Positions 55,603-64,000 of a stretch of 64,000 bases of DNA are shown here, piece by piece. The notes beneath the pieces were generated by a model. The model saw nothing but the letters and a program-made list of their open reading frames with translations, searched no databases and was not told the DNA's origin. Positions within the stretch are counted from its first letter, which is position 1, and the number at the start of each line of letters is the position of its first letter. This DNA is from Vibrio pacinii DSM 19139 (GTDB lineage: Bacteria; Pseudomonadota; Gammaproteobacteria; Enterobacterales; Vibrionaceae): the NCBI RefSeq assembly GCF_000711795.1, contig NZ_JONH01000002.1, positions 1 through 64,000 of the forward strand, read 5' to 3'. A program made the translations under genes and the position numbers.

Positions 55603-57358
55603 ACTGTTCTCCATTTAATAGTTGTTCACTTTCCGTAACTGTTGAATTTCGCATTAGTTGATTAACTGCAGGAGCAATATCGAGTTCCACACCGTGAAAA
55701 CGCGATAGAACTTGCTTGGTATTGATTCGGTCTGATGTCTGCTCTGAATCGCTCCAATCAAAATGTTGAGCAACCAAAGTTGATATTTCTTCAAACACAA
55801 AATTACTGAGTTTGCCTTCAATCGCAATAGAGGTACGACGCAGTAGCACATCAAGCGTCGTTTGAACGTATTCATGTTCTATGATGTAGCTCAGCTCACC
55901 TTTGGTGTAATAGCTAAGTGACGGCAGTTCGAAGTCATGATAATCCACTAACCATTCAAGCAATGCTTCGCATTGAGTGCCGTAGCGAGTGAACCAGGCT
56001 TCTAATTGTGCCTTTGAATAAGTTGAATATTGATGAGCTAACTTTTCGATATACGCTTGGCGATCCGCTTTGCTCAAGGGGTATCCCACTCCACCACCAA
56101 TTGGCTTCTGCTTTGTGCTGCAAGTTCTTTCCTTACCGAGAGAACTTAATATTTCGTCCGCTACTTCTTCACCGAAGGCTCGAAACGTCGTCCACTTGCC
56201 ACCGATCAGCGAATAGATTTGTGTAGACTCAACACGATTTCGTTTAATTGAATGACTGCGAGGTATCTGGCCTGTTGTCGACGTATCAACGCAAGGCAAG
56301 GGCCTTACCCCGCAAAACTGATATACAATTTGATCTTCGTCTATTTCAAGACCCGGCAATATTCCTCGAAGAGACTCTAATAGGTACTGGATCTCTTCGT
56401 CCGTACAGTGAGCCGTCTCAGGATCACTGACAGGAATATCGGTTGAACCAATCAGCACCTTACCGAAGTACGGGAACAGTATGCAGACCCGACCTTCACT
56501 GTTCTCATAAAACAGCATGTTGCCATCTAACTCGGACAACAATTGTGCATTTTCCACAATGATGTGCGAACCCTTGGTTCCTTGCATGTATTGACTTGGT
56601 GCGGTTAATAAACCATTGGTGAAATCGACCCAGGCTCCAGTCGCATTGACAATATGTTGGGTTTTAACCCTGACTGCTTGCTCACTTATTTGGCTAACTA
56701 AGACCAATTCCCCATTATCGAGGTGAGTGACTTTGGTGTAATTCATAGCCACACCACCAGCGTTTACTCCCTCGCGAATCAGCTCCATCGCTAATCGTTC
56801 TGGAGAACTGATCCACGCATCAAAATAGGTTGCACTGTGTTTGACTTTATTTCCCATTAAAGGCCAGCGCTGATGCGTATCATGAGCCGAGTGCATTTTA
56901 TGCTTTGGCATCATTTGATCACGCTTGGTAAACCAATCGTACAGGCTAAGACCAAGTTTTATTACCACAGAGCCACGCTGAGACGGACGATCTTTTAGAC
57001 CAAGAAACTTAAACATGCCGTCGAAGAGCCCCGTCCAGGTGGAAAAAATAGGAATCGTTGTTTCAAGCGGTGCCACCAGGTGTGGTGCGTTACTTAATAA
57101 ACGATTTCGCTCAAAAAGCGCTTCTTTTACTAATGCAAACTCACCATTTTCTAAGTAACGCAGCCCGCCATGAATCATACGTGAAGGCGCTGCGCTCGCT
57201 TTAGAGCAAAAGTCGTCCTTATCGATCAAGAGTACTTTCACACCTTGCAGGGCGAGTTCCCGAAAAACGCTAATACCATTGATTCCACCACCAATAACGA
57301 CAACTTCGAAATCGTTTTGATTCTTGAGGTGTCCAAACCGTGTTGTGTGATTATCCAT
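55586..57358 (-). CDS. GlpD-like FAD-dependent polyol-phosphate dehydrogenase
   Basis: 590 residues, longer than GlpD (~500). FEVVVIGGGINGISVFRELALQG is the FAD motif, and SRMIHGGLRYLE and IGGKWTTFRAFGEEVADE are GlpD signatures. It resembles both glycerol-3-phosphate dehydrogenase and EryB (erythritol phosphate dehydrogenase). In this kinase/aldolase context a polyol phosphate other than glycerol-3-P is likely but unproven. Membrane-associated in relatives. Confidence 0.9.
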   Translation of the reverse strand: MDNHTTRFGHLKNQNDFEVVVIGGGINGISVFRELALQGVKVLLIDKDDFCSKASAAPSRMIHGGLRYLENGEFALVKEALFERNRLLSNAPHLVAPLETTIPIFSTWTGLFDGMFKFLGLKDRPSQRGSVVIKLGLSLYDWFTKRDQMMPKHKMHSAHDTHQRWPLMGNKVKHSATYFDAWISSPERLAMELIREGVNAGGVAMNYTKVTHLDNGELVLVSQISEQAVRVKTQHIVNATGAWVDFTNGLLTAPSQYMQGTKGSHIIVENAQLLSELDGNMLFYENSEGRVCILFPYFGKVLIGSTDIPVSDPETAHCTDEEIQYLLESLRGILPGLEIDEDQIVYQFCGVRPLPCVDTSTTGQIPRSHSIKRNRVESTQIYSLIGGKWTTFRAFGEEVADEILSSLGKERTCSTKQKPIGGGVGYPLSKADRQAYIEKLAHQYSTYSKAQLEAWFTRYGTQCEALLEWLVDYHDFELPSLSYYTKGELSYIIEHEYVQTTLDVLLRRTSIAIEGKLSNFVFEEISTLVAQHFDWSDSEQTSDRINTKQVLSRFHGVELDIAPAVNQLMRNSTVTESEQLLNGEQYVFNQ

Positions 57359-57402
57359 CCTTGCTCCCTGCCAGTCAGTTAACGCCTTCTTAATCCTACG
57401 GT

Positions 57403-58389
57403 TTACGCCAACTCTAATTGGCCAAAAAACTCACGAGACTTAGCATCAATGAAAGCAACATCTTCTTGTGATAACCGAACATTTCCTGCCGTAGCGTTTT
57501 CAATCGCTTGCTCACTATTACGTGCTCCACAAAGCGCATAGGTAATGCCCGGCTGCTGCAAGGTCGAGGCGATGACAAGTTGAGCAACCGTTATACCTTT
57601 TCGCTGTGCAATCGGCTCGATAGACTGACAGAACTTCTGAACCCATTGACGACTTTTAACCGTAAACATGGGGTCAGTAATTCGTTGATCGTCCCCAGTG
57701 AATATTCGCTCAGGACTCACTCTTCCGCTTAATAAGCCCATCGCCAGAGATGAGTAACTCAAACACGCGACATTTGATGCTACCGTCTCTGGCAGCAATG
57801 TTTGCTCCAATTGACGCTCAATCAAATTGTATTTTTCCTGCACCGCATCAACCGTTCCTGCTGCCTGATACTGGGTAAGTTCCGCTTTACCCGCATTACT
57901 AATGCCTATTGCTCGAATTTTCCCTGCCTGTTTTAGTGATTCCAGTGCATGCATGGTTTCGCTAATTGGTGTAGTTGGATCTTGCCAATGCGTGATGTAC
58001 AAATCGATATAGTCGGTTTGTAGACGTTTTAAACTCTGTTCGACCTCGAATTCAATAGCGTCAGCTCCCAAGTAACGATGTACTGGCTGCCCTTTCTCAT
58101 CGAAAAAGTGATTACCTTTGTTGGTATGCCAAACTAATCCACACTTGGTTGCGAGCACCACTTTGTCTCGCTTACCTTTTATCGCTTTTCCTACTATCTC
58201 TTCTGAGACGCCCAAGCCATACGCTGGGGCAGTATCGATAAGAGAAACACCACTATCTAGAGACGCATTGATGGCTTCAATAGAGGCTTTTTCATCTGTG
58301 CCACCCCACATCCAGCCCCCCATTGCCCAGGTACCTAACCCGATAACAGACGCCTGAATACCTGAGTTACCAATTTCTCTTGTTTGCAT
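57403..58389 (-). CDS. Aldo/keto reductase
   Basis: 328 residues. GLGTWAMGG, DTAPAYG (Asp, Tyr), ATKCG (Lys) and ITHWQDP (His) form the AKR catalytic tetrad. IolS/AKR11-like in general appearance. 9 bp after the SorC regulator gene and before the GlpD-like gene. Reaction not determined. Confidence 0.93.
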   Translation of the reverse strand: MQTREIGNSGIQASVIGLGTWAMGGWMWGGTDEKASIEAINASLDSGVSLIDTAPAYGLGVSEEIVGKAIKGKRDKVVLATKCGLVWHTNKGNHFFDEKGQPVHRYLGADAIEFEVEQSLKRLQTDYIDLYITHWQDPTTPISETMHALESLKQAGKIRAIGISNAGKAELTQYQAAGTVDAVQEKYNLIERQLEQTLLPETVASNVACLSYSSLAMGLLSGRVSPERIFTGDDQRITDPMFTVKSRQWVQKFCQSIEPIAQRKGITVAQLVIASTLQQPGITYALCGARNSEQAIENATAGNVRLSQEDVAFIDAKSREFFGQLELA

Positions 58390-58398
58390 AATTGTTCC

Positions 58399-59358
58399 CT
58401 ATTCTGCTTGTTCCAAAACACTTGCCACTGTGTCTTCATCAGAGACTAAGCCATTAATCAATCCACCTCGCAGCGCTGCTAACATCGCGGACACTTTGGA
58501 GTGAGTTGCAGCAACACCAATACTGTGTTCAACGTTGCCAAGTTCTTTTAGATTCAATCCAATCAGCTTACGGTTTAAATGATCCGCGCACGTCCTGCCA
58601 TCATCGTCATATAAATGTGCAAGGATTTCACCTTGGCACAGCGTACTCGACAACGCCTCCGTCTGATGACCACTCAGCGTCCGCAAGTCGTAATAACTGT
58701 CGCTCTCATGAGCGACTGAACCAATACCCACCAGAGCAATATCTGCATTTCTTGCTTGATCAAGCACTTCTTTAACACTGCGCATTTCCATTAAAAGAGC
58801 GCGTTGCTCATCAGTATCGACAAATAAGGGGGCGTGTAGCTGAGTACTTGTTCCACCGAGTTTCTCAGCCAGCTTCGACGCTAAATAATTTACGTCGGTA
58901 TAGTGGTGCCCTTGAATACCGCCAGTCGCAGGAACGACGCGTACCTTGGGAAAGCTCATTGGTTTGATCTGCTCTACAATCTGAGCCATGGTTTTACCGC
59001 CACTAATACAGATGATGCTGTCTGGTTTGACGGTTTCGATTAATAGTTCACCTGTAGCTTGCGCAACTTGCTGCGTTATTACCGCATCGTCTTTACTAAG
59101 ACTAGGCTGAATAACTGCAGTCTTTAAGCCGAAGATTTTGATCAGTTGTTGTTCGAAACTATGCATTCTCTCTTGAGGAAGCTTGAGTGTTATCTCAACT
59201 AAACCATCATTATGTGCTTGCCTAATGACTCGATTCACCTTGGCAGTAGATAACCCAAGCTGCTTCGCAATGTCCGACTGACTGCGGTTCTCCATATAAC
59301 GTAAGGTTAGGATCTTAGCCGTTTGTCTCAGAATGTCGTCACGCTCGTTCATCGTCAT
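58399..59358 (-). CDS. SorC-family transcriptional regulator
   Basis: 319 residues. Helix-turn-helix (LRYMENRSQSDIAKQLGLSTAKVNRVIRQAHNDGLVEITL) and C-terminal sugar-phosphate-binding domain (ICISGGKTMAQIV, ALVGIGSVAHESDSYY, DLNRKLIGLNLKEL-like segment, and IGVAATHSKVSAMLAALRGGLINGLVSDE). Resembles EryD and LsrR. ATG at 59358 has AAGG seven bases upstream; ATG at 59376 also has AAAGG. First gene of the catabolic operon and probable reader of the palindromes in 59440-59655. Confidence 0.93.
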   Translation of the reverse strand: MTMNERDDILRQTAKILTLRYMENRSQSDIAKQLGLSTAKVNRVIRQAHNDGLVEITLKLPQERMHSFEQQLIKIFGLKTAVIQPSLSKDDAVITQQVAQATGELLIETVKPDSIICISGGKTMAQIVEQIKPMSFPKVRVVPATGGIQGHHYTDVNYLASKLAEKLGGTSTQLHAPLFVDTDEQRALLMEMRSVKEVLDQARNADIALVGIGSVAHESDSYYDLRTLSGHQTEALSSTLCQGEILAHLYDDDGRTCADHLNRKLIGLNLKELGNVEHSIGVAATHSKVSAMLAALRGGLINGLVSDEDTVASVLEQAE

Positions 59359-59376
59359 ATATCTACCTTCATTCAT

Positions 59377-59779
59377 TGCGCGTACCTTTGCTATAGGTTC
59401 AGCGACATGAATTTCAATTAACACCAAATGTTATTGATATGTGAAATTTATTTCATCTGAGTAAAAAATAATCACAAAAAGCCACTCTTGCAAGTAAAAA
59501 CGATACCAATCGTATCAATTTAACCATTAAGGTGCGCAAGATCACAATTACCAATCAAAGTGATACAAATCGTATCGATATACTATTGACCATTTACATT
59601 TTGTTCACTAATTTTTAACACGTGAAATATATTTCAACATTGTGAAAGATAATTCACTTCAATGAGAAGGACGTGTTGTACTGCTTTTGACAGCTAATGA
59701 AGAATGTTATTCAACGCAATAAAAGCAGCTGTTGCTTCAAAGACGACGAGTAAATACCAAATAGAAAATGGAGAAAATT
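59377..59779. promoter_or_regulatory. Divergent control region of the catabolic and transport operons
   Basis: 400 bp without a gene. Type A palindromes: GATACCAATCGTATC (59502-59516) and GATACAAATCGTATC (59562-59576), centres 60 bp apart. Type B: TGAAATTTATTTCA (59442-59455), TGAAATATATTTCA (59623-59636) and the weaker GTGAAAGATAATTCAC (59641-59656). The 60-bp spacing suits cooperative binding or looping. Confidence 0.75.
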
Positions 59780-60805
59780 ATGAAGTCAGTGACTTTAAAG
59801 AATCTATTTAACAAAGGACTTATTGCTACGAGTATGATTGTCGCTTCAAGCCTCGCTGCCACAGTACAAGCTAATGAAAGAATTGCATTTTTCGTTTCAG
59901 ACTTGTCTAACGTATTCCACCAGTCACAAGCCACAGAAGCGAAACGTTATGCGAAAGAAAAATATGGTGCGGAGGTAGTCATTTTTGACGGTAAAGCCGA
60001 TTCTGCAGTCATGACGCAAAACGTTGACCAAGTTGCGGCGGGTGCATTTGACGGCGCATCCTTACATATTTGGGATGGCGAAGCAGCAACTCCAGGTGTC
60101 ATCGAAGCGCTGGAAGAAAACATTGCGATGACCTCTTTCTTTAGTCCTATTACCGATACTGGTATCCCAACTGCTCGTAGCGATGAAGCTACGGTATCTT
60201 TCGAGATGGGTGCTCAAATGGCTAAAGAGTGGATGGCCGCAAACCCGAATAAACCAATAGCAATGGTGCAACTAGGTTGGCCGAACCATACCGAAGTAAC
60301 CTCAGGGCGCACGAACCCATTTGCTCAAGGTGTCCTTTCCGTTGCGCCGAATGCGAAAAACTTAGGGGCCCTGGATGCGAGTGGTGGCCAAGAAGCTGCG
60401 AAACAAATCATTGTCGACCTACTGACTCAGCAACCTGAAGTGAACCTCATATACTCTGAGGCTTCAAATCTAACCGTTGGCACAATGGCTGGTCTGAATC
60501 AACTTGGGCGCGGTAAGTTCAAAAATGGTAAGCCTGTCACTGAGATTGTCGCCAGCGTAGACTTCGACTCGGTGGAATTTGGTCAGATTTACGATCATGA
60601 ATCAAGCCTGAAATTGTCGATGGGCCTACCACCAATCGAAACTGCTCGTGGACGAATCGATTTGGTAATGGACGTGATCAATAAGAAAGTCGCACCGAGA
60701 AGCGATAAAGCACAAGAGTTCTTCTACGATGCATACACAATTTCATACTGGTCAATGCCTAAACCCGAAGCAGAACAATGGCTAAAAAATCAGTTTAACA
60801 ACTAA
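59780..60805 (+). CDS. Sugar ABC transporter, periplasmic binding protein
   Basis: 341 residues. Signal peptide MKSVTLKNLFNKGLIATSMI...ATVQA, mature start NERIAFFVSDLSNVFHQSQ. Periplasmic-binding-protein-type 1 fold of the CUT2 class (ribose/AI-2/erythritol binding proteins). TGGAG precedes the ATG at 59780; four in-frame codons upstream are rejected. Ligand unknown. Confidence 0.94.
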   Translation: MKSVTLKNLFNKGLIATSMIVASSLAATVQANERIAFFVSDLSNVFHQSQATEAKRYAKEKYGAEVVIFDGKADSAVMTQNVDQVAAGAFDGASLHIWDGEAATPGVIEALEENIAMTSFFSPITDTGIPTARSDEATVSFEMGAQMAKEWMAANPNKPIAMVQLGWPNHTEVTSGRTNPFAQGVLSVAPNAKNLGALDASGGQEAAKQIIVDLLTQQPEVNLIYSEASNLTVGTMAGLNQLGRGKFKNGKPVTEIVASVDFDSVEFGQIYDHESSLKLSMGLPPIETARGRIDLVMDVINKKVAPRSDKAQEFFYDAYTISYWSMPKPEAEQWLKNQFNN

Positions 60806-60890
60806 CCCTATGTGAGGTCAGCAAGATTACCGCTGGCCTCTCCTCCTAATAAAAAATATTCAAAAATCTCAGTGATTAGGAGAAATCATC

Positions 60891-62399
60891 TTGAATAGTC
60901 AAAATACAACAGCGGCCCTTTCCATTGAGGGGCTTGTCAAAGATTACCCCGGCGTCAGAGCCGTTAATGACGTCAGTTTCTCAATCGAACCCGGTAGTGT
61001 CCATTGTCTGATTGGCGAAAATGGGGCAGGAAAATCGACACTAGTGAAAATGATTACCGGCGCTATCAAACCTACGCAAGGTACGATGAAAGTTAATGGC
61101 AAGGTATACACACCCAATGGTACCCAGTCAGCACGAGAATCAGGTATCGCTACCCTCTTTCAGGAACTACATGTCGTCGATGAACTGACTGTTCTTGAAA
61201 ACTTAACCTTAGGCATGGAAAAGAGCTGGTTTGGTTTTTTGGTGGGCTCCGATTTAGAAAAAAGGGCAGTTAGTACGCTTGCGACCATTGAACCTTCTAT
61301 CAACCCTCACGTCAGAGTTTCGACACTTGGTGTGGCGCAAAAACAGATTGTCGAAATTGCCCGAGCGGCTTCTTCTGGAGCAAATATCATCATTATGGAC
61401 GAACCCACTGCTGCACTGTCTGAACGAGAAGTTGAACGATTATTTACGGTAATTCGCCGCTTACAAGAGCAAAACGTTACGGTCATTTATATCTCTCATA
61501 AACTGGATGAAATCCTTTCGCTAGGTGATCGCGTTACCATCATGCGCGATGGTAAACACATAGCGACCAAGGCAATGACAGAGGTTAATGGCCGCGCAGA
61601 GCTTATTAACATGATGATTGGCCGCAGTATCAAACATGATTACTCTCCTCGAGATACAATCACTGACGAAATATTTTTGTCCGTTCAACGCTTGAGTAAT
61701 CATCGACTTAAAAACATTTCCTTCGACATTAAGAAAGGTGAAATCGTGGGTTTCTACGGCCTTGTTGGCGCAGGAAAAACAGAGATAGCCCGAGCTATCT
61801 TCGGAGCCGATAAATCATCAGGCACCATCCGGTTAAACGGGAAAGATGTCGGGAAATCTCCACGCGAAGCCATCGCCGCTGGAATAGCTTTAGTGCCTGA
61901 AGAGCGCAGAACTCAAGGTTTGTTTACCAACCTGACTATCCGAGAAAACATTCCGGTTATGAACTTACCTAGAATGTCCGATTTCGGTGTGTTCAGAGAG
62001 AAAGATGAACTCAACGCAGCTATCGACTACGTGGAAAAGCTCTCTATCGCGACAAGCTCCATCGAAAAGCATACGGAAAAACTGTCTGGTGGCAACCAGC
62101 AAAAAATCGTCATTGCCAAGTGTTTATTCTCTCAAGCGAAGCTTCTACTGCTAGATGAGCCAACTCGTGGTGTCGATGTTGGCGCGAAAAAAGAGATCTA
62201 CGACCTAGTTAAAAACTTAGCCAGCGAAGGGAATTCAGTCGCCGTCTTCTCCACTGAATTAGAGGAGATACTGGGAGTCTGTGACCGTATTTTTTTACTT
62301 TATGAAGGCTCACTGGTATCGGAAATTAACAACGGGTCGGATATCGATACCAACTATATTTTAAACGCCGCTACGGGTGGTTTAGAGGAAGTAGTATGA
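60891..62399 (+). CDS. Sugar ABC transporter ATPase with two nucleotide-binding domains
   Basis: 502 residues, TTG start at 60891 behind TAGGAG. Two fused ABC domains as in RbsA/LsrA: Walker A GENGAGKST (42-50), Walker B IIIMDEPTAALSE; second domain GLVGAGKTE, signature LSGGNQQKIVIAKCL, Walker B LLLLDEPTRGVDVG. The first domain has a degenerate signature, normal for the class. Confidence 0.97.
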   Translation: MNSQNTTAALSIEGLVKDYPGVRAVNDVSFSIEPGSVHCLIGENGAGKSTLVKMITGAIKPTQGTMKVNGKVYTPNGTQSARESGIATLFQELHVVDELTVLENLTLGMEKSWFGFLVGSDLEKRAVSTLATIEPSINPHVRVSTLGVAQKQIVEIARAASSGANIIIMDEPTAALSEREVERLFTVIRRLQEQNVTVIYISHKLDEILSLGDRVTIMRDGKHIATKAMTEVNGRAELINMMIGRSIKHDYSPRDTITDEIFLSVQRLSNHRLKNISFDIKKGEIVGFYGLVGAGKTEIARAIFGADKSSGTIRLNGKDVGKSPREAIAAGIALVPEERRTQGLFTNLTIRENIPVMNLPRMSDFGVFREKDELNAAIDYVEKLSIATSSIEKHTEKLSGGNQQKIVIAKCLFSQAKLLLLDEPTRGVDVGAKKEIYDLVKNLASEGNSVAVFSTELEEILGVCDRIFLLYEGSLVSEINNGSDIDTNYILNAATGGLEEVV

Positions 62400-63424
62400 T
62401 GAATACATCAGTCAAACCATATCACTCACCTGTCGAATACCGACGCGTGAGTGATCAAATGTACATCACATCACTGGTTGCCATCGTTGCCATCGGGCTT
62501 TTTTTGGTCGCCTCTGTTTTCGTGCCTAACTTTTTTCAAGTACAAAACATGATGAACTTGGTTACCAATAACTGGGCAGTCATTTCATTAGGTATCGGGG
62601 TTTCATTCCTCCTTATCTCAGGGAATTTTGATCTTTCCGTCGGTGGTATTGTTGCTTTATCTGGGGTTTTATCTGTATGGTTTGCTCAATCTGCAACGGG
62701 GGCCAGCTCCCTCTCTAGTGGACTTGGATTACCTTATTGGTTAGCAGTTTCAGGCGCTTTATTAGGTGCGCTTGCTATCGGCGGGCTGAATGCGCTATTC
62801 GTTGTGAAGTTTCGAATTCCGTCAATCATAGTCACTCTCGGCACTATGATGGTCGCACGTGGTATTGCACAGGTTATCACTGAAGGTTCACAACGAAACA
62901 CGAACCTACCTGCCGAATTTGGCATTCTAGGTAATCTAAAAGTGTTCGGTACCTCTATGCAGTTCCCGGTCTTATTCATGTTAATCCTTTTCTTTATCGC
63001 CATCTTTATCGAGAGAAAGACCGTTTTTGGACGAATCACCTACTGGATTGGAGCTAATCCAGAAGCAGCTAAGCTCTCTGGTATTGATAACGCTAAACAC
63101 ATTACCTATCTCTATTTGTTTAGCGCGTTAGTTGCAGGCATTGTAGGTATTCTTCTCTCTTCAGAATTCAAGTCTGGCTTCTCTAATCGTGGTCTTCTGA
63201 TGGAGTTCGACGCATTAGTGATCGCACTACTTGGTGGTATTGCCATTGCAGGCGGATTCGGTTCTGTAATCGGGATGTTCTTCGGCGCCATTATTCTTGC
63301 CGTCGTGACGTCGGCTGCGACCGGCTTAACCCTTTCTCCGGATTGGCAATTTATTCTAAGAGCTGTGGCAGTGTTCTTAGCAATTACCGCTCAAACGTGG
63401 GCTCTGTCCCTACGAAATAAATAA
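62396..63424 (+). CDS. Sugar ABC transporter permease 1
   Basis: 342 residues, about nine or ten hydrophobic segments. GNFDLSVGGIVALSGVLS, NALFVVKFRIPSIIVTLGTMMVARG and GGIAIAGGFGSVIGMFFGA are CUT2 permease motifs. Overlaps the ATPase gene by 4 bases (ATGA). Confidence 0.97.
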   Translation: MMNTSVKPYHSPVEYRRVSDQMYITSLVAIVAIGLFLVASVFVPNFFQVQNMMNLVTNNWAVISLGIGVSFLLISGNFDLSVGGIVALSGVLSVWFAQSATGASSLSSGLGLPYWLAVSGALLGALAIGGLNALFVVKFRIPSIIVTLGTMMVARGIAQVITEGSQRNTNLPAEFGILGNLKVFGTSMQFPVLFMLILFFIAIFIERKTVFGRITYWIGANPEAAKLSGIDNAKHITYLYLFSALVAGIVGILLSSEFKSGFSNRGLLMEFDALVIALLGGIAIAGGFGSVIGMFFGAIILAVVTSAATGLTLSPDWQFILRAVAVFLAITAQTWALSLRNK

Positions 63425-63438
63425 TCAAGGTGTAAGTT

Positions 63439-64000
63439 ATGTCTGAAACTACTAAATCACTCAACTCATCACCAACATTCGGCAACCAAGCCGCAGAGTT
63501 TATTCGTAACTATTACATCTACTTTGTTCTGGCTGCTATCGTCGTGATCCTGAGTAGCGTTAACTTAGATCAGTACGCACTTTTCGAGCGCGGTAACTTT
63601 CTTTATAAGAAAAATATCATCAATATCTTGCGCGTCTCTGCTCCTTTACTTGTCTTAACTGGAGCGTTCACGCTACTCATGGTGTCTGGATATATCGATC
63701 TTTCGGTCGGTAGTACCATGGGGTTAACCGCTGTTATTTATGCCATGCTCGCTATCAATGGCGTGCCATTCTGGGCTGCATTTTCGATTACCGTGTTTTG
63801 CGGCGTACTATTGGGAGCGATCAACGGACTTCTCGTAGTCAAATTTAACATCACCCCCGTTATTGCCACCTTGATTACGTTAAGCTTTTATAAAGGTGTC
63901 GCTCTTCTTTTGGTCGAGGATGGCGTATCTGCGATCAAGTCTATGGGCGATATAAAAATGCCAGCTTGGTTTAATGATTATGGCCGCGATGCTGTATTAC
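63439..64000 (+). CDS. Sugar ABC transporter permease 2, truncated by window edge
   Basis: 187 codons are visible from the ATG at 63439 with no stop. N-terminal cytoplasmic segment, then SGYIDLSVGSTMGLTAVIYAML and GAINGLLVVKFNITPVIATLITL, the same motifs as permease 1, so it is the second permease of a heterodimeric channel. AAGG is present ten bases upstream. About 130-150 further codons are expected beyond the window. Confidence 0.95.
   Translation, partial: MSETTKSLNSSPTFGNQAAEFIRNYYIYFVLAAIVVILSSVNLDQYALFERGNFLYKKNIINILRVSAPLLVLTGAFTLLMVSGYIDLSVGSTMGLTAVIYAMLAINGVPFWAAFSITVFCGVLLGAINGLLVVKFNITPVIATLITLSFYKGVALLLVEDGVSAIKSMGDIKMPAWFNDYGRDAVL

Overview
The window is chromosomal DNA of a Vibrio species. 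The evidence is a sedentary chromosomal integron (superintegron) of VCR-type attC sites whose integrase sits beside the rplT-rpmI-infC-thrS translation operon, which is the standard Vibrio location, together with a Vibrio-type sialic acid cluster (TRAP transporter siaPQM, RpiR-type regulator). Species cannot be read from the sequence alone. No rRNA, tRNA, transposase, prophage or CRISPR array was seen.

1-14060: the attI-proximal end of the integron array, cut by the left window edge. 22 cassettes lie between 22 attC sites (the leftmost site is partial) and read leftward on the minus strand away from attI at about 13895. Ten cassettes carry no conserved reading frame and belong to two nucleotide families: family I (3 copies, ~460 bp) and family II (7 copies, ~353 bp). 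They recur in a module I-II-II followed by a unique gene cassette. Gene cassettes encode an AbiGi-like protein, a SieB-like superinfection exclusion protein, a HEPN-like protein, a GIY-YIG/MUG113 protein, a TIGR02450 protein, a VOC protein, several membrane or unknown proteins, a two-gene cassette, and a Phd/YefM-ParE toxin-antitoxin pair pointing the opposite way with its own promoter.

14060-18340: integrase intIA (plus strand) with a perfect LexA box over its promoter region, then a shared bidirectional terminator and the thrS-infC-rpmI-rplT operon (minus), infC starting with AUU.

18500-32200: core-type genes: nnr, a response regulator/CheC fusion with a PAS protein, a TetR regulator and yfcZ around a Fur-like box, an exported repeat protein, an acyltransferase, a chemoreceptor, an intracellular alpha-amylase, a DsbA/FrnE oxidoreductase, a DUF808 membrane protein and an M14-like peptidase.

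32240-41430: sialic acid use. siaPQM-nanA-nanR-nanM-nanM2 run left; nanE-nanK run right from a shared control region holding a 13-bp inverted repeat. SiaPQM imports sialic acid, NanM equilibrates anomers, NanA cleaves to ManNAc, NanK and NanE make GlcNAc-6-P. nagA, usual after nanK in vibrios, survives only as a ~45-codon remnant.

41500-42430: a 3'-truncated second tryptophanyl-tRNA synthetase gene still preceded by what looks like a complete ribosome-mediated attenuator: a leader peptide with tandem Trp codons and alternative hairpins.

42880-50250: an SMP-30-like gene, two convergent IclR regulators, and a very large exported multidomain protein (LVIVD propeller, Ig-like, PKD, YVTN propeller, di-haem cytochrome, NPCBM, PA14) split by an apparent single-base frameshift.

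50400-64000: a carbohydrate or polyol catabolic locus: MmsA-type dehydrogenase, iron alcohol dehydrogenase, FGGY kinase, FbaB/LsrF-type aldolase, GlpD-like dehydrogenase, aldo-keto reductase and SorC-family regulator (minus), divergent from a CUT2 sugar ABC transporter (plus, running off the right edge). A 15-bp palindrome occurs twice between the divergent arms and once before the alcohol dehydrogenase gene, tying the parts into one likely regulon. The substrate is not known.
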